DNA from: JAYZDP01 sp036337765
GTDB lineage: Bacteria; Acidobacteriota; Thermoanaerobaculia; Multivoradales; Multivoraceae
DNA length: 64,000 nt
Assembly (NCBI GenBank): GCA_036337765.1
Contig: JAYZDP010000161.1
Span: forward strand, 1-64,000
Direction of reading: 5' to 3'
Part shown: in pieces, positions 34,994-41,984 of the stretch
Layout: each line of letters starts with the position of its first letter
How positions within the stretch are numbered: position 1 is the first letter of the stretch
The notes under the pieces: generated by a model
Seen by the model: the letters and a program-made list of their open reading frames with translations, nothing else
Database searches by the model: none
Told to the model about the DNA's origin: nothing
Made by a program: the position numbers and the translations under genes

Positions 34994-35899
34994 ATGACCA
35001 TACGCCTACGCCGGTCCGAGCTCTCGACCCCCGCCTCGAGCGAGAAGATGATGAGCAAGGCGGCGGCCTGCGACGCTGACCTGGTCTTTCTGGACCTCGA
35101 AGACGCTGTTGCGCCTTCGGAGAAGGAGGGCGCCCGCACGATGGCGGTCGAGGCGCTGAACAGTCTCGACTGGAAGCCGCAGACGGTGGCGGTGCGCGTG
35201 AACGACGCCGAGAGCCACTGGGCCTACGAGGATGTGATCACCGTCGTCGAGGGCGCCGGCCACAAGATCGATCTGCTCATCCTTCCCAAGGTGAAGGCTC
35301 CGCGCGACGTCTGGTTCTTCGACACTCTGCTCGAGCAGATAGAGAAGAAGCTCGGCCTACAGAAGAAGATCGGCCTCGAGATCCTCATCGAGGAGGTCGA
35401 GGCGCTGGCGTGCGTCGAAGAACTGGCTCGCTGCTGTCCACGCCTGGAGGCCCTGATTCTCGGCGTCGGCGATCTGTCGGCGAGCCAGGGCATGAAGCTC
35501 GGCCAGATCGGCGGCAGCGACGAGCGCTACCCGGGCGACATCTGGCACTTCGCCCGCGCGCGGCTGGTGGTGGCTGCGCGCGCTGCCGGCATCGACGCCA
35601 TCGACGGCCCCTACGCCAACTTCCGCAACCCCGACGGCTACGTGCGCCAGGCGAGCTGGGCCGCGGCCCTGGGCTTCGTCGGCAAATGGGCCATCCACCC
35701 CAGCCAGATCGAGCTCGCCAACCAGGTGTACTCCCCGACCGACGAGGAGATCACCGAAGCGCGAAACATGATCGAAGAGGTCCGCAAGGCTGAAGAGGGC
35801 GGCATGGGCGCAGCCAACACTGGCGGCGTCATGATCGACGCCGCCACCGCCCGCATCTTCCAAGTCATCGTCGATCGAGCCGAACTGATGGGCCGCTAA
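34994..35899 (+). CDS. HpcH/HpaI-CitE-type lyase (malyl/citramalyl-CoA lyase-like)
   Basis: 301 residues with AGGAGGAG nine bases upstream. CitE-like TIM barrel: RRSELSTPASSEKMMSKAA, DLVFLDLEDAVAPSEKEGAR with metal-binding acidic residues, LEILIEEVEAL, LGVGDLSASQGM and GKWAIHPSQIELANQVY. The family splits malyl-CoA, beta-methylmalyl-CoA or citramalyl-CoA into glyoxylate or pyruvate plus an acyl-CoA. It is last in the operon and would be the carbon-carbon cleavage step after dehydrogenation, hydration and CoA transfer. Confidence 0.9.
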   Translation: MTIRLRRSELSTPASSEKMMSKAAACDADLVFLDLEDAVAPSEKEGARTMAVEALNSLDWKPQTVAVRVNDAESHWAYEDVITVVEGAGHKIDLLILPKVKAPRDVWFFDTLLEQIEKKLGLQKKIGLEILIEEVEALACVEELARCCPRLEALILGVGDLSASQGMKLGQIGGSDERYPGDIWHFARARLVVAARAAGIDAIDGPYANFRNPDGYVRQASWAAALGFVGKWAIHPSQIELANQVYSPTDEEITEARNMIEEVRKAEEGGMGAANTGGVMIDAATARIFQVIVDRAELMGR

Positions 35900-35906
35900 C
35901 ACGCCC

Positions 35907-36066
35907 CTACCTCGGCCCGCAAGCGCCGTTCCCGGCGCCAAGAACATCGAACTGTGACCAGTTGTCGAAGGTCACCGCTCCGTAGCCCGCGTCCTGGCGC
36001 CGGGCCACACCCGAGACCTTCTGGAAAGTCGTCTCTTCATCCGCCGCGAAGCTGATCAGCAGGTGG
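35907..36066 (-). pseudogene. C-terminal fragment of an unidentified protein
   Basis: About 50 codons read cleanly on the minus strand to a stop at 35907-35909: segments LLISFAADEETTFQKVSGVA and YGAVTFDNWSQFDVLGAG near the C-terminus. No start codon or N-terminal part is present; the frame meets the start of a permease fragment on the other strand at about 36060. It looks like the tail of a gene whose front was lost in a deletion. I cannot name the parent protein. Confidence 0.45.
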
Positions 36067-36449
36067 GTTCGGACCTATTATCCATGTATGGCGTGACCGC
36101 GCTTCTGTTGGCCGCCGCCGGGCTTTTCGCCTCGCTGAGCTTCGACATTCGGCAGCGCCCTTTCGAACTCGGGTTGCGTCAGGCTCTAGGTGCGACACCG
36201 CGAACGATTGCGGCGAACCTGCTCAGCAATGGGCTCGCCCCGGTTGTCATTGGGCTTGTGTTCGGTTTTCCCGCCGCGTGGGTGGCGCGGCGCCTGTTCG
36301 AGTCGTACCTATTTGGTGTGAGTCCCACGCCGCCCGCGCCCTACCTGGCGGCAGGCATCGTGCTCTTGGTCACGAGTGCCCTGGCCTGCGTTGGACCAGC
36401 CAGTAGGGCCGCTCGCAGCTCCCCGTTGGAGGTCTTGAGACACCTCTAG
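36063..36449 (+). pseudogene. C-terminal fragment of a MacB/FtsX-type ABC permease
   Basis: About 125 residues ending at a natural stop match the last membrane domain of large MacB-type permeases: LAAAGLFASLSFDIRQRPFE, LRQALGATPRTIAANLL, LFGVSPTPPAPYLAAGIVLL, CVGPASRAARSSPLEVLRHL. The nucleotide frame opens with a GTG at 36063, but this lies at the broken 5' end, not at a real gene start. Roughly 85% of a normal permease is missing. Confidence 0.8.
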
Positions 36450-36459
36450 ACGCCGGCGC

Positions 36460-37233
36460 TCACCCGTAGCGACCTTCGATGTAGTCGGCGGTCTCCTGGT
36501 GCTGTGGAGTTACAAAGATCTCGCCGGTCTTTGCGTGCTCGATGACCTTGCCAAGCAACATGAAGACGCACTCGTCGCTGGCACGGCGGGCCTGGGCCAT
36601 GTTGTGCGTGACAATGAGGATTGTGTACTCGCCACGCAGCTCCCAGATCAGCTCCTCGACCGCCTCGGTGCCCTTCGGGTCGAGCGCCGAGCAGGGCTCG
36701 TCCATGAGCAGCAGCGTCGGCTTGACAGGCAGTAGCCGAGCGATGCACAGCTTCTGCTGCTCCTCTAGCGACAGGTCGACGGCGCGCTCGTCGAGGCGGT
36801 CCTTGACCGCGTCCCACAGCAGCACTTGCTGAAGGGCCTGTTCGACGACCTCGTCGCGTTGGGAGCCGGCGTGCTTCTGCGGATGGTGCAGCCGGTAGCC
36901 GAACAGCACGTTCTCGCGGATCGTGAGCGGTAGGGGATTGGGGCGCTGGAATACCATTCCGACCTGCTGACGCAGCCGGGTCGGCTCGACCCCTGGGGCG
37001 AGGATGTCCTGGCCGTGGATCTCGACGCTTCCTGTTGTGCGGACGTAGCCGAGGCGCTCGTTGATCCGGTTGACGGTGCGCAGGAAGGTCGTCTTGCCGC
37101 AGCCCGACGGTCCGATTAGCGAAGTGACGACTGCCGTGCGCACGTCGAGGGTGACGTCGTAGAGCGCCTGGAACGTGCCGTACCAGAGATTGAGGTCGCG
37201 GGTGGCGATCGCGGGGGACGGAGAATCAGCCAA
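36460..37233 (-). CDS. PstB-like phosphate transport ATPase, signature-deficient partner
   Basis: 257 residues. Walker A GPSGCGKT (41-48), Q-loop Gln96 (MVFQRPNP), Walker B ending in DE (178-179), and switch His210 (IVTHNMAQA) are all normal. The ABC signature, LSGGQ in PstB, reads LSLEE at 154-158. On its own this subunit could bind but not complete a standard ATP site; with the adjacent paralogue it would contribute the catalytic Walker side. It overlaps that paralogue by eight bases. Function: energises high-affinity phosphate import at the inner membrane. Confidence 0.92.
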   Translation of the reverse strand: MADSPSPAIATRDLNLWYGTFQALYDVTLDVRTAVVTSLIGPSGCGKTTFLRTVNRINERLGYVRTTGSVEIHGQDILAPGVEPTRLRQQVGMVFQRPNPLPLTIRENVLFGYRLHHPQKHAGSQRDEVVEQALQQVLLWDAVKDRLDERAVDLSLEEQQKLCIARLLPVKPTLLLMDEPCSALDPKGTEAVEELIWELRGEYTILIVTHNMAQARRASDECVFMLLGKVIEHAKTGEIFVTPQHQETADYIEGRYG

Positions 37234-38014
37234 ACTTGCCCTCCACGTACTCCTGGGTGCGAGAGTCCTCGACCTCTCCAGTGAAGAGCTTCTCGGTGTC
37301 GCCGACCTCGACGCATTCTCCGCTGAGGAAGAACGCTGTGCGGCTCGCCAGTCGCCGCGCCTGCTGCACCAGGTTGGTGACGAGCACGATCGTCATCTCC
37401 TGGCGCAGCTCCTTGAGCACGTCCTCGATGCGCATAGTCGTGACCGGGTCGACGGCGATCGAGAACTCGTCGAGTAGCAACAGCTCCGGGTCCTGCGATA
37501 GCGCCCTGGCGATGGTGAGGCGCTGTTGCTGGCCCCCGGACAGTAGGCTGCCCAGCGAGTCGAGGCGGTCCTTCACCTCGTCCCACAGCGCGGCGCGGGT
37601 CAGGCAGCGCTCCACGATCTCGTCCAACTCGGCCCGTTGTCGGAGGCCCGCCAGGCGCGGCGACAGGGCGACGTTGTCGTAGACGCTCAGCGGTAGGCCG
37701 ACTGGCAGAGGAAAGACGACGCCGATCTTGCGCCGAAGGCTGTAGACATTGCGCCAGCGGCGGATGTCTCCGCCGTCGAACAGGATTTGACCCGACACGC
37801 GCATCCCGGTGGTCATCTCGTTCATACGGTTGATGGAGCGCAGGAACGACGTCTTGCCGCTATTGGATGGGCCGATGATGCCGAAGATCTCGTTTTGCAG
37901 GATGTCGAGGTCGACGCCCTCGAGGGCGCACTTCGATCCGTAGTGGATCGCCAGATCACGGACGCTGAGCTTGACGCTCGGCCTCGCAGTCGTTGGGGCG
38001 TGCGGCTCTACCAC
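37226..38014 (-). CDS. PstB-like phosphate transport ATPase, Q/H-loop-deficient partner
   Basis: 262 residues. Walker A is GPSNSGKT (48-55), the signature LSGGQ (158-162) is perfect, and Walker B ends in DE (182-183). The Q-loop glutamine is Pro102 (VVFPLPVG) and the switch histidine is Asn214 (LVTNLVQQA); the D-loop SALD is IAVD. These losses are the mirror image of those in the neighbour. Its end and start overlap the flanking genes. It probably forms a heterodimer with the other PstB-like protein below PstA/PstC. Confidence 0.92.
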   Translation of the reverse strand: MVEPHAPTTARPSVKLSVRDLAIHYGSKCALEGVDLDILQNEIFGIIGPSNSGKTSFLRSINRMNEMTTGMRVSGQILFDGGDIRRWRNVYSLRRKIGVVFPLPVGLPLSVYDNVALSPRLAGLRQRAELDEIVERCLTRAALWDEVKDRLDSLGSLLSGGQQQRLTIARALSQDPELLLLDEFSIAVDPVTTMRIEDVLKELRQEMTIVLVTNLVQQARRLASRTAFFLSGECVEVGDTEKLFTGEVEDSRTQEYVEGKFG

Positions 38015-38877
38015 TTCTTCTTGCCCCGCAGATAGATGCGAAACGCGATCGAAAGGGCGTTCATGGCCAAGACCATCCCGATCAGCACCAGTGCGACGCC
38101 GTACGGAAGTGCGTCGGGTACGTCCGGGACCTGGGTGGAGATGAAGTACAGGTGCAGCGACATCGCCATCGTCTGGTCGAGCACGCTCTGCGGCAAGAAG
38201 GGTAGGAACATGGTCGCGCCGGTGAACATGATCGGCGCGGTCTCACCCGCCGTACGGGAGACCTCGAGGATGATTCCGGTGAGGATGCCGCTGATCGAGT
38301 TGGGCAAAACGACCCGCCGGATCGTCTGCCAACGGGTCGCACCCATCGACCAGCACGCCTCGCGAAAGGCGTGGGGCACCGCCTGCAGCGATTCACGCGT
38401 CGAGACGATGACGACCGGTAGGGTCATCACCGCCAAGGTCAGGCTGGCGGCGAGGATCGAGGTGCCGAAGCGGAAGAACAGCACGAACGCGCCGACGCCG
38501 AACAGCGCGTGCACGATCGAAGGCACGCCGGCGAGGTTGATGATCGCCAGGTTGATGAGTCGGGTCAGCCAGTTGTCCTTGGCGTACTCACTGAGATAGA
38601 GAGCGGCGGCGACGCCAATCGGTACCGATGCCACGAGCGCCACGACCACCAGCCAGACAGTGCCAATGAGCGCAGGAAAGATGCCACCCGCGGTCATGCC
38701 CTGGGTCGGCTCCGTGAACAGGAAGTCGATCGACAGGATCGGCGCTCCGCGCCAGATGAGAACGCCGAGGATCAACATCACCGGCAGGATCAGGAGCAGC
38801 GTCATGACCAGAAAGGCGCCCTTGACGAGGCGCTCGTCGCGCTGGTTCTTGGCGTCCAGTGCCGTCGCTTCGAACAC
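38008..38877 (-). CDS. pstA: Phosphate ABC transporter permease PstA
   Basis: 289 residues with about six membrane helices (LVMTLLLILPVMLILGVLIW first). The ABC permease EAA-type loop is VPHAFREACWSMGATRWQTI. The segment FTEPTQGMTAGGIFPALIG is typical of PstA. Partners PstC (three bases upstream) and the two ATPases (overlapping) complete the transporter. Confidence 0.95.
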   Translation of the reverse strand: MFEATALDAKNQRDERLVKGAFLVMTLLLILPVMLILGVLIWRGAPILSIDFLFTEPTQGMTAGGIFPALIGTVWLVVVALVASVPIGVAAALYLSEYAKDNWLTRLINLAIINLAGVPSIVHALFGVGAFVLFFRFGTSILAASLTLAVMTLPVVIVSTRESLQAVPHAFREACWSMGATRWQTIRRVVLPNSISGILTGIILEVSRTAGETAPIMFTGATMFLPFLPQSVLDQTMAMSLHLYFISTQVPDVPDALPYGVALVLIGMVLAMNALSIAFRIYLRGKKKW

Positions 38878-38880
38878 GTC

Positions 38881-39843
38881 CTAGCTCTCCTTTGCGCTAC
38901 CGGGCCGTGCGGCTCGCCGTCCGCCCGACCTACGCAGGACGATGTCGGCGGTGAGATTGATGAGGAAGGTCACCAGGAAGAGCAAGATTCCGAGAGTGAA
39001 GAGTGCCCGATAGTGGTCCGAGCCTTGGGCCGCGTCGCCGAGTTCGGTCGCAATGGTGGCGGTCAGTGCGCGCACCGAGTCAAAGACGCTGGTGGGGAGA
39101 TGGATGGAGTGGCCACTGGCCATGAGCACCGCCATCGTCTCGCCGAAGCCGCGGCCGACCCCCAGGAGCACTGCGGCGAGCAGGCCGTTGCGGGCCGCAG
39201 GCAGAACAACACGGAAGACGACCTGCAGCCGGGTTGCCCCGAGTGCCTCGGCGGCCTCGCGGTACGCGTCTGGCACCGCCTTGAGCGCGTCCTCCGCGAT
39301 GGTGGTCATGATCGGCGCCGCCATGAGCCCGAGGATCACCCCGGAGTTCAGTACGTTCAGGCCTATCGGCACGTTGAACGCCTTGATGACGAGCGGGTTC
39401 AGCAGCGTCAGGCCGATGAATCCCCACACCACAGAGGGGATGGCGGCGAGCAGCTCGACGAGGATCTTCAGCGTCTCCCGCAGCCGAGGATTGGCGAACT
39501 CTGAGATGTAGATCGCTGCGCCGAGCGAGAAGGGGACGGCCACCACCATGGCGAGGCCCGTCACGCTGGCGGTTCCCACCATCAGGGCGAGGGCGCCGTA
39601 GGTCGGGTTGTAGCCGGAGGTCGGGGCCCAGCGTGGCGAGGTGAAGAACTCGACGAGGTCTAGCCGGCCGAACACGAAACCCAGACCCTCCTGAGTGACG
39701 AAGACGAAGATGCCGACGATAAGGACGATCGCCGAGATCCCTCCCAGGAAGATCAGGATCTGCGCGGCTCGGTCGATGAACCAGTCGAGGTTGAGGCTGT
39801 CGTCAGCCTGACCCGAGCGTCCCACCGCCTTGGAGGTACTCAT
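38881..39843 (-). CDS. pstC: Phosphate ABC transporter permease PstC
   Basis: 320 residues, about six membrane helices (ISAIVLIVGIFVFVTQEGLG first). The coupling loop is VPDAYREAAEALGATRLQVV and the GFGETMAVLMASG segment is characteristic of PstC. It lies 25 bases after the PhoU fusion gene and just before pstA. Confidence 0.95.
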   Translation of the reverse strand: MSTSKAVGRSGQADDSLNLDWFIDRAAQILIFLGGISAIVLIVGIFVFVTQEGLGFVFGRLDLVEFFTSPRWAPTSGYNPTYGALALMVGTASVTGLAMVVAVPFSLGAAIYISEFANPRLRETLKILVELLAAIPSVVWGFIGLTLLNPLVIKAFNVPIGLNVLNSGVILGLMAAPIMTTIAEDALKAVPDAYREAAEALGATRLQVVFRVVLPAARNGLLAAVLLGVGRGFGETMAVLMASGHSIHLPTSVFDSVRALTATIATELGDAAQGSDHYRALFTLGILLFLVTFLINLTADIVLRRSGGRRAARPGSAKES

Positions 39844-39868
39844 CGGACTCGCAACCCTAGTCGGCGAC

Positions 39869-40942
39869 TCAGCCGGCGCCAGGGCCGTGCAGAGTCTCCA
39901 TCAGCGATCGCGTCTCCAAGGAGAGTGACTTCAGTGCCTCGTTCAGCGTCGGTGCCCCGACGCTGTCTACGGCGAGCGACCACGTGACTACCGTCGAATG
40001 GAATGGCACCTCGTCGAGGTGGGGCCGTGGATCGCAGCCGACACCGACGATGATGTCGAAGTCCGACACCGTGCGACCGAGGTCGCCAAGCCCGCGCGGC
40101 GCCGCGCCGTCGTAGTCGAGGCTGTTGTCGGCGAGAAACGCCTGCACGTCGGCATCGATCTGTGCGGCGGGCGCCCATCCAGCCGAGGCGTAGCGGCCGC
40201 TCTCGGGAAAGCTCTTGCGTGCCGTGGCCTCGGCGATCTGGCTCAGACCGGCATTGGTCTCGTCTACGAACAGGATCGAGTAGGCCTTGGGTGCCTTGGT
40301 CTCGCCAGTGGCAGCGAAGATGGTCTCCTCGCAGATGTTCTTTGCCTGATCGCTCACCCGCTCCAGCCGGTTGAGGATGAGGAGTATGGCGAAGAGGTCG
40401 GATACGGGCCGGCTCTCGCGTTCGCCTTCGCGCTCCAGGTCGGACCACAGCCTTTGGGTCAATGCGCGTGCCTGGCGCGCCATTCCGGCGGTGCCACGGG
40501 CCAGCTCGGCGTTGCCGTCGTGAAACGCCTGGATCGACTGCGCGAGCATCGTGCGGCCCTGCTCGGCCATCAGTTCGATGTCGTTTGCGATCGAAGTGGG
40601 CGGCGGCGCCGAGAGCTGCACCGCCTCACGACAGACGGTGGCGGCGTAGTCGCCGATCCGCTCGAGCTCGATCGAGACCCGCATGACGGCGGATACGAAA
40701 CGCAGGTGGCCGGCGCTCGGTAGGTGACGAGCGACGAACGAGTGGCACAGGGCATCGATCTCGCGCGTCTCGCGATTGATGCGATGGTCACCCAGGATCG
40801 TGGCAGAGGCCAGCTCGCGATCCCCCGCACGCAGGGTTCGCTCCGCGTTGCGCAGCGCCTCCTCCACATGCGAGGCGGCTCGTATTACGCGAGTACGGAT
40901 TTCGGAAAGGTCGGCCTCGAGGCGCTCTTCGTAGTGGGCCAT
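39869..40942 (-). CDS. PhoU fused to a catalytically dead LMW-phosphatase-like domain
   Basis: 357 residues. Residues 1-~215 contain two PhoU three-helix repeats with the metal-site pattern ELERIGDYA (93-100) and LNRLERVSDQAKNICEE (190-206). Residues ~220-335 match the low-molecular-weight tyrosine phosphatase/arsenate reductase fold (ILFVDETNAGLSQIAEA, YASAGWAPAAQIDADV, DFDIIVGVG). In active enzymes the loop is CX5RS; here it is D227-ETNAG-L-S, so both Cys and Arg are missing. PhoU damps Pst and the phosphate sensor kinase. Its place between pstS and pstC is unusual, as phoU is most often last. Confidence 0.88.
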   Translation of the reverse strand: MAHYEERLEADLSEIRTRVIRAASHVEEALRNAERTLRAGDRELASATILGDHRINRETREIDALCHSFVARHLPSAGHLRFVSAVMRVSIELERIGDYAATVCREAVQLSAPPPTSIANDIELMAEQGRTMLAQSIQAFHDGNAELARGTAGMARQARALTQRLWSDLEREGERESRPVSDLFAILLILNRLERVSDQAKNICEETIFAATGETKAPKAYSILFVDETNAGLSQIAEATARKSFPESGRYASAGWAPAAQIDADVQAFLADNSLDYDGAAPRGLGDLGRTVSDFDIIVGVGCDPRPHLDEVPFHSTVVTWSLAVDSVGAPTLNEALKSLSLETRSLMETLHGPGAG

Positions 40943-40991
40943 TCTTTATCGGCCCCGTCGGTGGGGCCACTCCAGCCTATGACAGTGTCGA

Positions 40992-41867
40992 CTAGCCGGT
41001 TCCACAGGTGACCGCTTGAGCCGGGGCGTAGCCCTTGCCGAGGAGGATGCACTGCCCGGCGTCGGACAGCACCCAGTTTAGGTACTCAGCGACCGCGCCT
41101 TCTGGCGCCGTACGGGTGTACATCAAGAGCGGCCGGGCGATCGGATAACTGCCATCGACAGCGGAAGCGATCGACGGCGCGACGCAGCCTTCGTCCCCGT
41201 TTATGCACGGCATCTTGACCTCAGGAGTCGCGTATGCGAGTCCGCTGTAACCGATCGCGCAGGGCGTGTTGGCCACCAGATCGACAACGTCCTTGGAGCC
41301 GTGCATGTCGCGGGAGCCGAGCTTGAAGTCGCGCCTCATGCCGAGCACTGCCTCCCGGAAGTAGACGTAGGTACCGGAGTTGTTCTGGCGGCTGATGCGA
41401 ACGATCTCGTCGCTCGAGCAGCCCGGAACCTCGATTCCGAGGTCCGACCAGCTTGCGCTCGATCCGTCTTCGCCGTAGATCTCCGCGAGCTGGGCGGGGG
41501 AGATTTCGCCCAGTGGATTGTCGGTGTGGACGTACACCGCCAACGCGTCGTAGCCGACGACCAGCTCTTTCGGGTCCGCTCCGTTGGTGCGCGCCGACGC
41601 CAGTTCTTCGTCCTTGATCTTGCGGCTCGAGTTGGCGACGTCGACGGTGCCGTTGATGAGCGCAGCGATGCCCGTTCCGGAGCCGCCGCCGGTGACCGCG
41701 ATGGCCACGTTGGGGTTGACGTTCTTGTACTGCTCAGCCCACGCCTGGGCCACGTTGACCAGCGTGTCCGAGCCCTTGTTCTGCAGGACCACCCGCTGCG
41801 GGCCGTCCGGCCCCCCACCGCAGGCAGACGCGAGGGCGACGGCTAGAAGTAGGCACTCTCGTTTCAT
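40992..41867 (-). CDS. pstS: Phosphate-binding lipoprotein PstS
   Basis: I start it at the ATG at 41867 (MKRECLLLAVAL) with AGGAGT eight bases upstream; longer in-frame starts run into the antiporter gene. 291 residues, lipobox ASAC. Phosphate-binding features: KGSDTLVNVAQAWAEQY, VTGGGSGTGIAALINGTVD, ANSSRKIKDEE and RQNNSGTYVYFREAVLG. It captures phosphate in the periplasm for PstCA. It leads the pst operon. Confidence 0.95.
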   Translation of the reverse strand: MKRECLLLAVALASACGGGPDGPQRVVLQNKGSDTLVNVAQAWAEQYKNVNPNVAIAVTGGGSGTGIAALINGTVDVANSSRKIKDEELASARTNGADPKELVVGYDALAVYVHTDNPLGEISPAQLAEIYGEDGSSASWSDLGIEVPGCSSDEIVRISRQNNSGTYVYFREAVLGMRRDFKLGSRDMHGSKDVVDLVANTPCAIGYSGLAYATPEVKMPCINGDEGCVAPSIASAVDGSYPIARPLLMYTRTAPEGAVAEYLNWVLSDAGQCILLGKGYAPAQAVTCGTG

Positions 41868-41984
41868 TTCACGGACTCCTTCTCGCCGAGAGAAGAGGCG
41901 AAGGTGGACCTGTGGCCGATCTCGGTGTGGTGATACGTTCGCCTCCATCAAGCCGAATGCTGCCACGAAACGGCTCCGGCCAGA

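Noticed and set aside
38509..39504. 331-codon plus-strand frame across pstA/pstC
   Set aside because: Antisense to two firmly identified permeases; no recognisable motif.
41868..41984. Pho box upstream of pstS
   Set aside because: Only a single CTGTCA half-site is visible (41983-41988, minus strand); no tandem repeat with the 11-base period.
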